Part shown: positions 34,100-44,811 of the stretch, piece after piece | Numbering within the stretch: the first letter of the stretch is position 1 | How the letters are laid out: every line of letters begins with the position of its first letter | Assembly: GCF_032911225.1 (NCBI RefSeq) | Contig: NZ_CP136600.1 | Coordinates: forward strand, 1 to 64,000 | From: Thalassotalea fonticola | GTDB lineage: Bacteria > Pseudomonadota > Gammaproteobacteria > Enterobacterales > Alteromonadaceae | Length of the DNA: 64,000 nt | Reading direction: 5' to 3' | The notes under the pieces: model-generated | Databases searched by the model: none | Told to the model about the DNA's origin: nothing | What the model saw: only the letters and a program-made list of their open reading frames with translations | Translations under genes and position numbers: made by a program

Positions 34100-35278
34100 C
34101 TATTGAGCTGCTCGTTCTTCTAAAATGGCAACTGCAGGTAATTTCTTACCTTCTAAAAATTCCAAGAAAGCACCACCACCGGTTGAGATGTAGGATACTT
34201 TGTCGGCAATGTCATATTTATCTACTGCTGCTAATGTGTCACCGCCGCCTGCTATCGAGAAAGCATTTGAATTAGCAATTGCTTGAGCGATGGCTTTAGT
34301 ACCTTCACCAAACTGGTCAAATTCAAAAACCCCTACAGGGCCGTTCCAAACGATAGTTCCGGCGTTTTCAATAATCTTAGCCAACTCTTTTGCTGAATCA
34401 GGACCAATATCAAAAATCATTTCATCATCAGCAACTTCGCTTACAGGCTTTAACGTTGCTGTTGCACTTTCGGCAAATTCTTTGGCTACTACTACATCTG
34501 TTGGTACTGGAATATCACCATCATTTGCTTGCGCATTAGCTGTTAAACGCTTCGCTTCATCAATTAAGTCGGCCTCAAATAACGACTTACCAACTTGATG
34601 GCCACTTGCTGCAATAAATGTATTGGCAATACCGCCACCAACAACAAGTTGATCAACAACTGTTGCAAGCGATTCTAGCACGGTAAGTTTAGTCGAAACT
34701 TTTGAACCACCCACAATTGCCACTAATGGACGTGCTGGGTTATCAAGCGCTTTGCCTAATGCTTCTAATTCACCAGCAAGTAAAGGGCCAGCACAAGCTA
34801 CTGGAGCAAACTTGGCAACTCCGTGTGTACTTGCTTGCGCTCGATGAGCTGTACCAAATGCATCCATTACATAAACATCGCAAAGGCTGGCAAGTTTTTG
34901 TGATAACTCTTCACAGTTTTTCTTTTCGCCTTTATTAAAACGAATATTTTCAAAAATAACTAACTCACCTGCAGCAACCTCTACACCGTCTAGGTATTCG
35001 CTAACCAGTTTTACTGGCTGTCCAAGTGCGTCAGTTAGATAGTCAGCAACAACTTGCATTGAAAACTCACTGTTAAATTCACCTTCAGTCGGTCGACCTA
35101 AATGTGACATCACCATCACTTTAGCACCGGCTTGTAACGCTAGTTTTAATGTAGGTAAGGCTGCTCTTAATCGAGCGTCTGAAGTGATTTTACCGTCTTT
35201 TACCGGTACATTTAAATCTTCGCGAATTAATACTCGTTTATTAGCAAGTTCAAGATCAGTCATTTTAATGACAGACAT
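34100..35278 (-). CDS. pgk: Phosphoglycerate kinase
   Basis: A 392-residue protein with [20 protein letters not shown] at the start, substrate-binding [21 protein letters not shown], the nucleotide-binding [16 protein letters not shown] and [13 protein letters not shown]. This is the normal bacterial length. It phosphorylates ADP from 1,3-bisphosphoglycerate in the cytosol. CGGAGA precedes the ATG by 7 bases. It lies 47 bases after epd and about 100 before fba, the usual operon of this class. Confidence 0.97.
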   Translation of the reverse strand: MSVIKMTDLELANKRVLIREDLNVPVKDGKITSDARLRAALPTLKLALQAGAKVMVMSHLGRPTEGEFNSEFSMQVVADYLTDALGQPVKLVSEYLDGVEVAAGELVIFENIRFNKGEKKNCEELSQKLASLCDVYVMDAFGTAHRAQASTHGVAKFAPVACAGPLLAGELEALGKALDNPARPLVAIVGGSKVSTKLTVLESLATVVDQLVVGGGIANTFIAASGHQVGKSLFEADLIDEAKRLTANAQANDGDIPVPTDVVVAKEFAESATATLKPVSEVADDEMIFDIGPDSAKELAKIIENAGTIVWNGPVGVFEFDQFGEGTKAIAQAIANSNAFSIAGGGDTLAAVDKYDIADKVSYISTGGGAFLEFLEGKKLPAVAILEERAAQ

Positions 35279-35325
35279 AGCAAGTCTCCGTTGAATGTAG
35301 TGATAGTTTTAAAATTTTGTTCATT

Positions 35326-36339
35326 TTACTTGGTCTGATGCATACTTAGAGCGGTATCTAACATGCGGTTAGCAAATCCCCACTCGTTATCGCACCAAAC
35401 TAACAGTTTAACTAAGCGTTTATGGCTGACTCTTGTTGAGTTACCGTCCACTATTGAAGAATGTGGATCGTGGTTAAAATCACTTGAGACTAAAGGCTCA
35501 GTTGTAAAGCCTAATATTCCTGCCAAATTACCTTGTTGACCATTGACTATAGCTTCGTTTACCGCGTTAATATTTACATCTGTATTTAACGTTACGCTTA
35601 AATCCATCGCAGTAACATTTATTGTGGGTACACGAACCGCAATGGCCTCAAATCGACCTGAAAACTTTGGTAATATTCGTTCAATGCCAGCGGCTAATTT
35701 AGTTTCTACAGGTATAATCGATTGGCTCGCCGCTCGTGATAATCGCAGATCATCATGGTAAGCGTCAATTACTTGCTGATCATGCATCGAAGAGTGAATG
35801 GTCGTAATAGTACCGCTTTCTACGCCAAACGCCTGATCGAGTACCTGAATTACTGGCACAATACAGTTTGTTGTACAAGAACCGTTAGAAACAACAATAT
35901 CGCTGGCGGTTAATTGTTCTTGGTTGATACCATAAATAATGGTTTTATCAACGTCGGTTAATGCGGGTTGTGAATAAAGAACTTGTTTAGCACCTTGCTT
36001 GATATGCTGCAGTGCGTGCTCTTTACTTTGATAATTACCTGTACAATCTAAAACAATATCTACGCCTAGCTCTTGCCAAGGTAAATCTTTAGTTTCCGAA
36101 TGATGAAATAGTGCAATTTCATCGCCAGCTACGTTTAATTTACTGTTTTCAAAACTTACAGAATAAGCAAAACGGCCATGAGTGGTATCATATTTTAATA
36201 AATGAGCAATCCCTTCCGGTTTTGCTAATTCATTAATGGCAACAATTTGAAACTGATCATTTCGACCAGTTTCATAAAGCGCTCGTAAAATACTTCGGCC
36301 AATTCGGCCAAAACCATTTATTGCTATTTTTATTGTCAT
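35326..36339 (-). CDS. epd: Erythrose-4-phosphate dehydrogenase (Epd)
   Basis: A 337-residue GAPDH-fold enzyme. The N-terminus has [20 protein letters not shown] (NAD site) and the catalytic cysteine lies in [14 protein letters not shown]. Epd rather than GAPDH is indicated by [24 protein letters not shown] and the place directly upstream of pgk. It oxidises erythrose-4-phosphate for pyridoxal phosphate synthesis. GAPDH usually has SNASCTTN; here the Ala is Gly, a minor change. A GAPDH role is less likely but cannot be ruled out by eye. Confidence 0.9.
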   Translation of the reverse strand: MTIKIAINGFGRIGRSILRALYETGRNDQFQIVAINELAKPEGIAHLLKYDTTHGRFAYSVSFENSKLNVAGDEIALFHHSETKDLPWQELGVDIVLDCTGNYQSKEHALQHIKQGAKQVLYSQPALTDVDKTIIYGINQEQLTASDIVVSNGSCTTNCIVPVIQVLDQAFGVESGTITTIHSSMHDQQVIDAYHDDLRLSRAASQSIIPVETKLAAGIERILPKFSGRFEAIAVRVPTINVTAMDLSVTLNTDVNINAVNEAIVNGQQGNLAGILGFTTEPLVSSDFNHDPHSSIVDGNSTRVSHKRLVKLLVWCDNEWGFANRMLDTALSMHQTK

Positions 36340-36358
36340 GATAATTAAATAAATATGT

Positions 36359-36387
36359 AAAAAGGCCGGCTATATTACCGACCTTTC
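36359..36387 (-). terminator. Hairpin between tkt and epd
   Basis: AAAGGTCGG and CCGGCCTTT (minus strand, with a G-T pair) followed by TTTACATAT. It would end most tkt transcripts before epd. Confidence 0.5.
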
Positions 36388-36392
36388 TAAAG

Positions 36393-38381
36393 TTATCCTA
36401 ATAATTCTTTTGCAGTATTAATTACGTTTTCGACGGTAAAACCAAATAATTCAAATAACTCATTCGCAGGCGCTGACTCTCCGAATGTTTTCATACCGAT
36501 AATACGGCCATCAAAACCGACATATTTATGCCAGAAATCTTCAATGCCAGCTTCAATTGCAATACGTGCTCTAACATTATTTGGTAGTACTGATTGGCGA
36601 TAAGCTTCATCTTGAGCTTCAAACGCGTCTGTACAAGGTATAGACACCACTCGAATATTTTTATCAGATAACTCTTTACTTGCTGCCATTGCTAATTCAA
36701 CTTCAGAGCCAGTAGCAATTAAGATTAAATCTGGTGTACCTGCACAATCTTTAAGGATGTAACCACCACGAGCAATGTTTGCCAATTGCTCTGTAGTACG
36801 TTCTTGTTGTTGTAAGCCTTGACGAGTAAACGTTAATGTTGTTGGGCCATCTACGCGTTCGATAGCCATTTTCCATGCCACTGCTGATTCAACCGCATCA
36901 CATGGTCGCCAGTTGTATAAGTTTGGCGTCATCCGTAAGCTGGCAATTTGTTCAACGGGCTGGTGAGTAGGACCATCTTCACCTAAACCGATAGAATCGT
37001 GAGTATAAACAAAAATGCTACGCTGCTTCATTAATGCCGCCATACGAACTGCATTACGTGCATATTCTACAAACATTAAGAATGTTGCGCCATAAGGTAT
37101 GAAGCTACCATGTAAGGCAATGCCGTTCATAATGGCCGACATTCCGAATTCACGTACACCGTAAAACAAGTAATTACCACTTGCATCATCCGCTTCAATG
37201 CCTTTTGAACCTGACCATAATGTAAGGTTTGAACCGGCTAAATCAGCAGAGCCGCCAATAAATTCTGGTAAAATTGGCCCGTAACTATTTAAACAGTTCT
37301 GGCTAGCCTTACGGGTAGCAACATTTACAGGGTTATTTTGTAAGTCTTGAATGTAGTTGTTGGTATATTCTTGCCAGTTTTCTGGTAATTGGCCCGATGA
37401 TCTACGTTCAAATTCAGCTGCTAGTTCAGGATGTGCAGCTTTATAGCCGGCAAATAATTCATGCCATGCTGCTTCTGCGTTAGCGCCTTTTTCTTGGCCA
37501 TTCCATGCATTTTTTATGTCTTGCGGAATAACAAAAGCATCATGCGGCCAGTTTAAGAACTCGCGTGATGCTTTAATTTCATCATCGCCTAAAGGAGCAC
37601 CGTGACAATCATGACTACCGCTTTTATTTGGAGAGCCATAACCAATAATCGTTTTACAACAAATTAAAGTTGGTTTGTTTGATTCAGCTTTTGCTTCGGT
37701 AATAGCCGATAGTATTTGCTCTGGGTTATGGCCATCTACTTCAAGAACTTGCCAGCCGTATGCTTTAAAGCGGGCTGGGGTGTCGTCTGAGAACCAACCT
37801 TCAACTTCACCATCAATTGAAATGCCGTTGTCATCCCAAAAGGCAATAAGCTTACCAAGGCCTAAAGTGCCCGCTAATGAACAAGCTTCGTGTGAGATGC
37901 CTTCCATTAAACAACCATCACCCATAAAGGTATAAGTGTGATGATCAACAACGTTAAAGTTATCTTGGTTAAATTGTGCTGCTAACGTTTTCTCGGCAAT
38001 AGCAAAACCTACAGCGTTGGTAATACCTTGGCCTAATGGCCCGGTAGTTGTTTCAACACCTGGCGTATAACCATACTCTGGGTGACCAGGTGTTTTTGAA
38101 TGTAATTGACGAAAATCTTGTAAATCTTCAATAGAAACGTCATAACCCGTTAAGTGAAGTAATGAGTAGATTAGCATCGAACCATGGCCATTAGATAAAA
38201 TGAAACGGTCACGATCAACCCAATTAGGATTGTTGGGATTGTGTTTAAGGTGATCACACCATAAAGCCTGCGCAATATCTGCCATACCCATTGGGGCACC
38301 AGGGTGTCCAGATTTTGCTTTTTGGACAGCATCCATACTTAAAACTCGAATTGCATTGGCCTGATCTTGACGCGATGGCAT
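36393..38381 (-). CDS. tkt: Transketolase
   Basis: A 662-residue protein of normal length. It has thiamine diphosphate motif [31 protein letters not shown], the N-terminal [16 protein letters not shown], the central [15 protein letters not shown] and the pyrimidine-domain [18 protein letters not shown]. It moves two-carbon units in the pentose phosphate pathway and supplies erythrose-4-phosphate, the substrate of the next gene. AGTGGAGCAC lies at its start. Confidence 0.97.
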   Translation of the reverse strand: MPSRQDQANAIRVLSMDAVQKAKSGHPGAPMGMADIAQALWCDHLKHNPNNPNWVDRDRFILSNGHGSMLIYSLLHLTGYDVSIEDLQDFRQLHSKTPGHPEYGYTPGVETTTGPLGQGITNAVGFAIAEKTLAAQFNQDNFNVVDHHTYTFMGDGCLMEGISHEACSLAGTLGLGKLIAFWDDNGISIDGEVEGWFSDDTPARFKAYGWQVLEVDGHNPEQILSAITEAKAESNKPTLICCKTIIGYGSPNKSGSHDCHGAPLGDDEIKASREFLNWPHDAFVIPQDIKNAWNGQEKGANAEAAWHELFAGYKAAHPELAAEFERRSSGQLPENWQEYTNNYIQDLQNNPVNVATRKASQNCLNSYGPILPEFIGGSADLAGSNLTLWSGSKGIEADDASGNYLFYGVREFGMSAIMNGIALHGSFIPYGATFLMFVEYARNAVRMAALMKQRSIFVYTHDSIGLGEDGPTHQPVEQIASLRMTPNLYNWRPCDAVESAVAWKMAIERVDGPTTLTFTRQGLQQQERTTEQLANIARGGYILKDCAGTPDLILIATGSEVELAMAASKELSDKNIRVVSIPCTDAFEAQDEAYRQSVLPNNVRARIAIEAGIEDFWHKYVGFDGRIIGMKTFGESAPANELFELFGFTVENVINTAKELLG

Positions 38382-38906
38382 AAGTGCTCCACTTAAATAA
38401 ATTTTAGGTTAAAAAAAACACGCGTATTTTCGCTTACACAGCGCTTTGGTGCAATCAAAAATAGGGCTTTTTTCAATAAAGTTTTCTTCAAATTTGATAA
38501 CGCCAAATAAATCAACTTATGCTGTATTTTAGATAAGGCTTTAAATAGCTTAAAAATCAGTAAATTAAATTTTTAACGGGGATTCTACAAAATTGTTTTC
38601 TTTATGAAAACTTACAGTTTCTCTTTCATAATAGTTATTATTTATTAATGCGTTAATAAATGACTTTATTGCATTAAAGTTCAATAAACATTCGTGGTGA
38701 GATAAATGCCACAAATGAATATATTGTTTTTATGTGTGTATTTTATTGTTTTTGTTGGCTTTTATTTTTACTTTGTAAGTTTTATGTAAATCAGTGAAAA
38801 GTTTTGTAAATATATATGTAAAAAACTCTTGTGTGCTTTGATTAAAACGTATACATTATTTTTCGTTAAACAATAATAATAACAAATAACATTCAGGGCT
38901 AAAGTC
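38382..38906. other. AT-rich intergenic region between tkt and a small secreted peptide gene
   Basis: No gene seen in 525 bp. It must hold the tkt promoter (minus) and the promoter of the small gene at 38907 (plus). T- and A-rich blocks around 38720-38880 would suit promoter elements, but I cannot pick one. Confidence 0.4.
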
Positions 38907-39044
38907 ATGAACAAATCGTCTTTGAGGGAAGTAAAGCTAAGTACTGTATTTATTGCGGTATTAGTTTTAGGTATTTCAGCTGGTTTTTCCAGCACAAATG
39001 CAGCTCAAGACACGGAAGTTGTCGAAATTATAATAGAAGAATAA
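38907..39044 (+). CDS. 45-residue exported peptide, unknown
   Basis: MNKSSLREVKLSTVFIAVLV is followed by LGISAGFSSTNAAQDTEVVE and IIIEE. A basic start, a hydrophobic core of about 15 residues and a SxNAA-Q cleavage-like site are visible, so a mature peptide of about 12 acidic residues could be released. Alternatively it stays as a single-pass membrane peptide. AGGG precedes the ATG by 9 bases, and a strong terminator follows at 39076, so it looks like a real one-gene transcript. No family is recognised. Confidence 0.5.
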   Translation: MNKSSLREVKLSTVFIAVLVLGISAGFSSTNAAQDTEVVEIIIEE

Positions 39045-39075
39045 TAATAAATTAATTATTGCTAACTTCTTTAAA

Positions 39076-39102
39076 AACCTCGCACAGCGAGGTTTTTTTT
39101 TT
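39076..39102 (+). terminator. Terminator of the small peptide gene
   Basis: AACCTCGC-ACA-GCGAGGTT followed by ten T. Strong rho-independent form. Confidence 0.85.
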
Positions 39103-39124
39103 GAGAAGAATCATTATATTTAAA

Positions 39125-39201
39125 TGGCGTCCCTGAGACGATTCGAACGTCCGACCTAGCGCTTAGGAGGCGCTTGCTCTATCCAGCTGAGCTACAGGGA
39201 C
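39125..39201 (-). tRNA. tRNA-Arg (anticodon CCU)
   Basis: The minus strand gives acceptor GTCCCTG pairing with CAGGGAC, D-arm GCTC-AGCTGGATA-GAGC, and anticodon stem AGCGC-CTCCTAA-GCGCT with anticodon CCT (reads AGG). The T-arm is CGGACGTTCGAATCGTCTC-like. CCA is encoded. 77 nt. Confidence 0.93.
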
Positions 39202-39688
39202 TTAATATCAAATTGATATATAAACTTTCCGCAATCATACGGCTCTTTCAAAATACAACATCTTTTAAATGCCTGTAAATAGGTAAGCGGCAATAATCGG
39301 CAATTTTTGTAATAAATTCACAATTTTATGCGGCAATGCTATGCCGCTTAAATATTTTTTTGTATAAAAAACAATCAACTTTCATTTTGGTTAATTTTTT
39401 CTGGTAGTTAGAAGTAATTCTTATTTTTAATAAATATGCATATTTGTTGACTAAGCACTGAGTAATATCGCTTTTTGATCGAAAAGTATGCAGTTGTTTT
39501 TTTCTTTAAATTCTATTTAATTTAAATGCAGCTTTATGGCATAATTTTTGTATGATTTTGTTATACGTTTGCTAACTATTTAGCTTTGTGCCATTGTCGG
39601 AGAATAGTTAACAAAGCTTATGCTATTAAACTCAGTGTTGAGACAAATAATAATTGTCATACTCAAATGACGAGCTTGGAACTTTTTA
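39202..39688. other. Intergenic region before the FlgD-like gene
   Basis: 487 bp without a gene; very AT-rich. It should hold the promoters of the tRNA (minus) and the FlgD-like gene (plus). No clear sigma-54 or sigma-28 site could be fixed by eye. Confidence 0.35.
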
Positions 39689-40378
39689 GTGGAAGATAAA
39701 CAAAGTGATCATATGGCAGGAAGCCAGCATTTGTTGAATAAAAGTCAGCAGAGCGACTCTGTAGCTAAACAAGCTACCATAGAGTTGCAGGACTTTTTCG
39801 CCAATATTATCCCTGAGCCAATCGATTCTACGGTCAAACCCGACATGAATACTGATGAAGTATTCTCACAATTACTCGCCTCGTCAATCAGTCAAAGCAT
39901 TGATGAGTATAACGATAAGCTGCATAGTAACCCACAAATCAATTATTCCAGTAAAGCTTTACAAGCCAGCTCGCTTATTGGCCGTAGTGTACTTGTTGAA
40001 GATGGTCATTTCTATATCGAATACGGTGAATCAGCTACTGGTCGTTTGCAAATCAATTCAAAAGCACACCATATATTTGTTTATGTTGAAAACGAACATG
40101 ATGACATTATTCGGATTATTCCTTTGGGGGATGATTTAATTGGAGATGTGAGTTTTACCTGGAATGGTATTACTCGTACTGGCGCTGTGGCACCAGAAGG
40201 TGAATACCGCTTTATTGTTTCTTGTATCAGTAAAGGTAAAGTGGTTGAGCTTAAGGCTATGACATATAACAAAATTATCCGTGTAACCTTTGACCACAAT
40301 AGTGATGATATTTGGCTGTATTTTGAAAATGATCAAACGATGAACTTGGCCAACGTGGTTGAAATTTTGAAAGAGTAA
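39689..40378 (+). CDS. FlgD-like protein, divergent
   Basis: A 229-residue protein. The middle and C-terminal parts follow the flagellar hook-cap protein FlgD: ALQASSLIGRSVLV (about residues 90-103), DVSFTWNGITRTGAVAPEGE and YRFIV (the FlgD Ig-like domain), and a tudor-like end (SDDIWLYFENDQTMNLANVVEIL). The FlgD N-terminal assembly region with DFLxLLxxQLxxQDP is missing; instead there is DEVFSQLLASSISQSIDEYN. It may start at GTG 39689 or ATG 39713. It stands before flrB/flrC, not among hook genes, so it may be an unusual relative rather than the working hook cap. Confidence 0.7.
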   Translation: MEDKQSDHMAGSQHLLNKSQQSDSVAKQATIELQDFFANIIPEPIDSTVKPDMNTDEVFSQLLASSISQSIDEYNDKLHSNPQINYSSKALQASSLIGRSVLVEDGHFYIEYGESATGRLQINSKAHHIFVYVENEHDDIIRIIPLGDDLIGDVSFTWNGITRTGAVAPEGEYRFIVSCISKGKVVELKAMTYNKIIRVTFDHNSDDIWLYFENDQTMNLANVVEILKE

Positions 40379-40583
40379 AAAGTAATAAACAATAGTATCA
40401 CTATTGTTAAATAGTATATAAAAATTAATGCTGTTGCTGACTAGAGAATTACCCTATGATGGATAGGTTAGCTAAGTTAGCGCAAGGTTTATAAAGCAAA
40501 CTGAATTGAGTATAGATACCTAATTCATCAGAGGATGCTTTTTTCAAAAGAATAGATACTTAGTTAAGTTGGAGAGGTAGAGT

Positions 40584-41705
40584 ATGAGCTTGACTCGTGG
40601 GGATAATAATAACGAATCCACATCGTCGACAGTCTCAGAGCGAACAGAGAAAAAGTTACTCACGGAAGCATTTTCGGGAGAGCTTGACTTGTTGCGTTTG
40701 CAATCTAACCAGTTAAATCAGTTATTTGATGTAATGCCAGCAGGCGTGGTTATTATTGATGGTGATGGCATAGTGGTTAAAGCCAACAATGTTGCTGGCA
40801 GTTTACTCGGCGTAGATTTGCTTAAAAAGTCCTGGATTGAAATAATAAAGGTCGCTTTTAAACCAAGAGCAGACGATGGTCACGAAGTATCACTAAATGA
40901 TGGTCGCCGGGTAAAACTAGATATTTCATCATTTGGCTCACAAGCTGGGCAGCTTATATTAATCACCGATTTAACCGAAACTCGCTTACTGCAAGATAAA
41001 TTAAGCCAAATGCAGCGTTTGTCTGCGTTAGGGCGAATGGTTTCTACTCTCGCCCATCAAATTCGTACTCCACTATCTGCAGCAATGCTTTATTGCTCTA
41101 ATTTAAGTTCAAAAGCATTGTCGAGTGAAAAGCGCCAAATCTTTCAAGATAAGTTAACCTCAAGGTTGCAAGATTTAGAGCAGCAGGTAAATGACATGCT
41201 GCTATTTGCCAAAAGTGGTGGTAAACAAGTGGTTGCCGTTATTACTATAAAGTCGTTACTAGATGATGCTATTTCTGGCGTGGAAGCACAAATTGATGAA
41301 GTACATGCCGATCTTATTTTAACTATCGAAGACGAAAACCTGCAAATCATAGCTAATAAAAATGCGCTTGAAGGGGCAATACAAAATTTAATTCATAATT
41401 CACTGCAAGTGATTGAAAGCAATGCGATTATAAAAGTACGAGCTTATCAGAAAGATAGTTTTTTATACATTCACGTGCAAGATAATGGCAGTGGTATTGA
41501 TGAAACCGAAGCTGAAAAAATATTTGAACCATTTTATACTTCTAAAGTGCAAGGCACTGGCTTAGGGTTAGCAGTGGTAAAATCAGTTGCTAAAGCCCAT
41601 CATGGTGATGCATCATTAGTGAGTAAAACAGGCGAAGGTGCAGACTTTTGTATTAAGCTGCCGCTGTTTAACACTGATAAAGATGATATAGAAAAAGCAG
41701 AATAA
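40584..41705 (+). CDS. flrB: FlrB-like sensor histidine kinase
   Basis: A 373-residue cytosolic kinase without membrane segments. A PAS domain occupies about 45-130 (LFDVMPAGVVIIDGDGIVVK). The dimerisation helix with the phosphorylated His is in STLAHQIRTPLSAAMLY. The ATP domain has NLIHNSLQ (N box), DNGSGID (G1) and GTGLGLAVVK (G2). The AHQIRTPLxxAxLY type, together with the FlrC-like response regulator 41 bases downstream, identifies the FlrB/FleS family, which controls class III flagellar genes. The neighbours are not flagellar apart from the FlgD-like gene. Confidence 0.85.
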   Translation: MSLTRGDNNNESTSSTVSERTEKKLLTEAFSGELDLLRLQSNQLNQLFDVMPAGVVIIDGDGIVVKANNVAGSLLGVDLLKKSWIEIIKVAFKPRADDGHEVSLNDGRRVKLDISSFGSQAGQLILITDLTETRLLQDKLSQMQRLSALGRMVSTLAHQIRTPLSAAMLYCSNLSSKALSSEKRQIFQDKLTSRLQDLEQQVNDMLLFAKSGGKQVVAVITIKSLLDDAISGVEAQIDEVHADLILTIEDENLQIIANKNALEGAIQNLIHNSLQVIESNAIIKVRAYQKDSFLYIHVQDNGSGIDETEAEKIFEPFYTSKVQGTGLGLAVVKSVAKAHHGDASLVSKTGEGADFCIKLPLFNTDKDDIEKAE

Positions 41706-41746
41706 TTTACTAAATATAGAAAATAACAATAGATAAAGAGGCAGTA

Positions 41747-43078
41747 ATGACCAGTAAAGTGGTCCTAGTCGTTGAAGATGACCCCGGTTTACGAGAAGCC
41801 GTAGTTGATACCCTACACCTTTCAGAGTTTGACTGTATTGAAGCAGATTCTGGTGAGGCCGCACTGGTACTATTGAAACAGCACAAAGTAGATATTGTGG
41901 TTTCTGATGTACAAATGGGCGGCATGAGTGGTCTTGCCCTATTAAAAAATATTAAAACCGGCTGGCCAAAATTGCCTGTGTTGATCATGACAGCGTATGC
42001 CACTATCGATGATGCCGTACAGGCAATGAAAGATGGCGCCTGTAATTACATTGCCAAACCCTTTTCACCGGAAGTATTGATTAATATGATCAGTCAATAC
42101 ATGCCCGTTGAAAAGGTAGTTAGTTCTCGTCCTATTGCCGTTGATAAGCAAAGTATTCAATTACTAAGCTTAGCTGAAAAAGTAGCGAGTACTGACGCTT
42201 CGGTGATGATCTTGGGCCCTAGTGGCTCAGGTAAAGAAGTACTATCAAAATTTATACATAATAACTCTAAACGTGCAGATAATACCTTTGTCGCAATTAA
42301 CTGTGCCGCTATTCCTGAAAACATGCTTGAAGCAACCTTGTTTGGATATGAGAAGGGCGCTTTTACCGGCGCGGTAAATGCTTGTCCAGGAAAGTTTGAG
42401 CAAGCCCAAGGCGGTACCATCTTATTAGATGAAATTACCGAAATGGACTTAGGCTTACAGGCCAAAATATTACGGGTTATTCAAGAACGAGAAGTAGAAC
42501 GTTTAGGCTCGAGAAAAGTAATTAATTTAGATGTACGCGTACTGGCAACCAGTAATCGAGATTTAAAAGAAGCGGTTAGTGAGGGGGTTTTTCGTGAAGA
42601 TTTATTCTATCGTTTAAATGTATTTCCATTAACGTGGCTACCGTTAGCAAAAAGAGCTGATGATATCTTGCCATTAGCCCGCCACATCATTGGTCAATTT
42701 AGTCAAAATGAAAATGTAAGCTTAACTGCTGCTGCTGAGGTTAAACTGGCAAGCCATCAATGGCCAGGCAATGTTCGTGAATTAGAAAATGTAATTCAAC
42801 GCGCACTTATTATGAAAGCTGGTGCAGAAATCGATAGCAATGATTTACTTATTGAAGACTTTGTTGAGCAGCAAAATGACCTAACTACTGTTACGACACA
42901 AGAAGACGAGAACCTTGAAAGTGAGTTAAAACAACAAGAGTTTCAAATTATATTAGATGCTCTTCGAGCTTGTGATGGCTCTCGTAAAGAAGTCGCTGAG
43001 CGTTTAGGGGTAAGCGCTAGAACATTACGTTATAAATTGGCTAAAATGCGTGAAAGTGGGATCGAACTGCCTGTTTAG
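41747..43078 (+). CDS. flrC: FlrC-like sigma-54 response regulator
   Basis: A 443-residue protein. The receiver domain is at 1-120 (VVEDDPGLREAV with acidic pocket, phospho-Asp in VVSDVQMGGM, Lys in YIAKPFSP). The AAA+ sigma-54 activator domain covers about 140-370: Walker A GPSGSGKE, the GAFTGA loop for sigma-54 contact in EATLFGYEKGAFTGAV, GGTILLDEITEM and SNRDLKEAV. A Fis-type helix-turn-helix ends it (SRKEVAERLGVSARTLRYKL). The sequence EATLFGYEKGAFTGA is characteristic of FlrC/FleR. It acts with the FlrB-like kinase upstream. Confidence 0.88.
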   Translation: MTSKVVLVVEDDPGLREAVVDTLHLSEFDCIEADSGEAALVLLKQHKVDIVVSDVQMGGMSGLALLKNIKTGWPKLPVLIMTAYATIDDAVQAMKDGACNYIAKPFSPEVLINMISQYMPVEKVVSSRPIAVDKQSIQLLSLAEKVASTDASVMILGPSGSGKEVLSKFIHNNSKRADNTFVAINCAAIPENMLEATLFGYEKGAFTGAVNACPGKFEQAQGGTILLDEITEMDLGLQAKILRVIQEREVERLGSRKVINLDVRVLATSNRDLKEAVSEGVFREDLFYRLNVFPLTWLPLAKRADDILPLARHIIGQFSQNENVSLTAAAEVKLASHQWPGNVRELENVIQRALIMKAGAEIDSNDLLIEDFVEQQNDLTTVTTQEDENLESELKQQEFQIILDALRACDGSRKEVAERLGVSARTLRYKLAKMRESGIELPV

Positions 43079-43266
43079 TCGAGTTATTAACTGAGTATAA
43101 ATTTTCTGTTTGAAATAAAAAGTTACATTGAAATCTGTAATTAATACGTTGCAGATGTGTTTACACAGTTTATAATACGGGCTGCAGATATAACAAAAAA
43201 TTAAATTTTAACGGCTATTACATTATTTTGCTAATGGTAGTGCGTTGAAAAGGGAACGTTCGATTT

Positions 43267-44028
43267 ATGCCTTTCAAACCTTGGTTTGCTAATATTTTCA
43301 TCATTTTATCTCTAGTAATGTTATCGGCTTGTTCAACAACCAGTGAACAAGAAGATAGTTATTCTGACCCTCGAGATCCACTAGAATCTATTAACCGTCC
43401 ATTATGGACATTTAATTGGGACTATGCTGATAAGTATGTTTTTAAACCTGCTTCAACAGCTTATGTTAAATGGGTACCGTCGCCAATACGATCAGGTGTG
43501 CATAATGCTGCGCTCAACTTAAATGAACCCTTTACAATTATAAATAACCTCCTGCAACTTAAATTTCAACGGGCAGGCAAAGCTACCGGCCGCTTTGTTT
43601 TAAACTCTACTGTGGGTTTATTAGGTTGGTTTGATATTGCCAAGCACGCTGGTTTAATGCGCGAAGAAGAAGAATTTGGTGAAGTACTAGGAACATATGG
43701 TGTTGGGGATGGCCCTTTTTTGATGATGCCAGTACTCGGACCGAGTTCAGTTAGAGATGAAGTTGGTGATCTGGTTGATGGTTATTATTGGCCATTAGCT
43801 GTAATTGATTTTTGGCCAAATGTAGCACGTAAATTAATTATTGGTCTAGAAACTAGAGGCCAACTGGCAGAACAAGAAGCATTGTTGAACGACTCATTAG
43901 ATCCTTACGAGTTTGTCAAAAACGCTTATTTCCAAAATATCAATTATCGTTTACATGATGGCAATCCGCCGGTTGTAATTGACCAAGAAGAAGAAGATGA
44001 TCTTGATGATATGTTAGAAGAGTTTTAA
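43267..44028 (+). CDS. mlaA: MlaA lipoprotein (VacJ)
   Basis: A 253-residue outer-membrane lipoprotein with lipobox LMLSAC (Cys 22). Family segments are RDPLESINRPLWTFNWDYAD, NLNEPFTIINNLLQLKFQRA, GRFVLNSTVGLLGWFD and GVGDGPFLMMPVLGPSSVRD. MlaA is the outer-membrane part of the Mla pathway that removes misplaced phospholipids. It ends in an acidic tail (EEEDDLDDMLEEF). Other mla genes are not adjacent, which is common for mlaA. Confidence 0.95.
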   Translation: MPFKPWFANIFIILSLVMLSACSTTSEQEDSYSDPRDPLESINRPLWTFNWDYADKYVFKPASTAYVKWVPSPIRSGVHNAALNLNEPFTIINNLLQLKFQRAGKATGRFVLNSTVGLLGWFDIAKHAGLMREEEEFGEVLGTYGVGDGPFLMMPVLGPSSVRDEVGDLVDGYYWPLAVIDFWPNVARKLIIGLETRGQLAEQEALLNDSLDPYEFVKNAYFQNINYRLHDGNPPVVIDQEEEDDLDDMLEEF

Positions 44029-44034
44029 ATTAAT

Positions 44035-44061
44035 AAGCTCAAAGCATTGAGCTTTGAGCTT
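44035..44061. terminator. Shared hairpin between mlaA and carbonic anhydrase genes
   Basis: AAGCTCAAAGC-ATTGA-GCTTTGAGCTT, an 11-bp perfect stem between converging genes. Confidence 0.65.
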
Positions 44062-44075
44062 GAATATTGAAATTT

Positions 44076-44678
44076 TTATGAAACGTTTGAATCTACACTT
44101 ACGTTTAAATCTTTTAAAATGCCATCTTGTAAATTATAAACAAAGCCATGTACGCTAATTTCTTGACCGACATTCCATGCGTTGATCATAGTAGTGGTTT
44201 TTGAAACGTTTCCTACTTGTTCAACTACGTTTAATTCACATAGACGATTGGTTAACTCTTCGCCGGTTAATTGCTCTAGCTCTTCTTTATGAAAACGGTG
44301 TACATCACTAATGTGGCGTAACCAGTTATCAATTAAACCATGCTGATTATTATCTAAAGATGCAGCAACACCGCCACAACCATAGTGACCACAAACTATA
44401 ATGTGTTTTATTTTTAAAACTTCTACTGCGAACTGAATAACCGACAAACAGTTTAAATCAGTATGGATCACTTGATTGGCAATATTGCGATGAACAAATA
44501 CTTCACCCGGTAGCATACCTAGCAAATCGTTCGCCGGTACTCTTGAATCAGAACAACCAATCCATAAGTACTCTGGTGATTGTTGTTTCGATAATTTGTC
44601 GAAGAAGTCAGGCTGTTCTTTGCGTATTTTCTCAGCCCAATTCTTATTATTTTTAAACAAGTGTGTTAAAGATGCCAT
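44076..44678 (-). CDS. can: Beta-class carbonic anhydrase
   Basis: A 200-residue protein with the zinc ligands of beta carbonic anhydrases: Cys in WIGCSDSRVPANDLLG (also the catalytic Asp-Arg pair) and His/Cys in IIVCGHYGCGGV. It interconverts carbon dioxide and bicarbonate in the cytosol. Length and motifs match the Can (YadF) type. The start is ATG 44678. Monocistronic; it converges with mlaA. Confidence 0.95.
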   Translation of the reverse strand: MASLTHLFKNNKNWAEKIRKEQPDFFDKLSKQQSPEYLWIGCSDSRVPANDLLGMLPGEVFVHRNIANQVIHTDLNCLSVIQFAVEVLKIKHIIVCGHYGCGGVAASLDNNQHGLIDNWLRHISDVHRFHKEELEQLTGEELTNRLCELNVVEQVGNVSKTTTMINAWNVGQEISVHGFVYNLQDGILKDLNVSVDSNVS

Positions 44679-44811
44679 GTTTTCTCTAAATTAATTACTA
44701 TTAATTGTATTGTCTGCAAAACCTTGGATCTTGTAAAGCAGTTTTCTTTTATTACATATGCAGATCGATATCACTCATGTTAAAATCACATTTATTTTAA
44801 GAGAATTAATC

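Noticed and set aside
34290..34938. Plus-strand frames opposite pgk
   Set aside because: Codon-structure shadows of pgk, which is certain.
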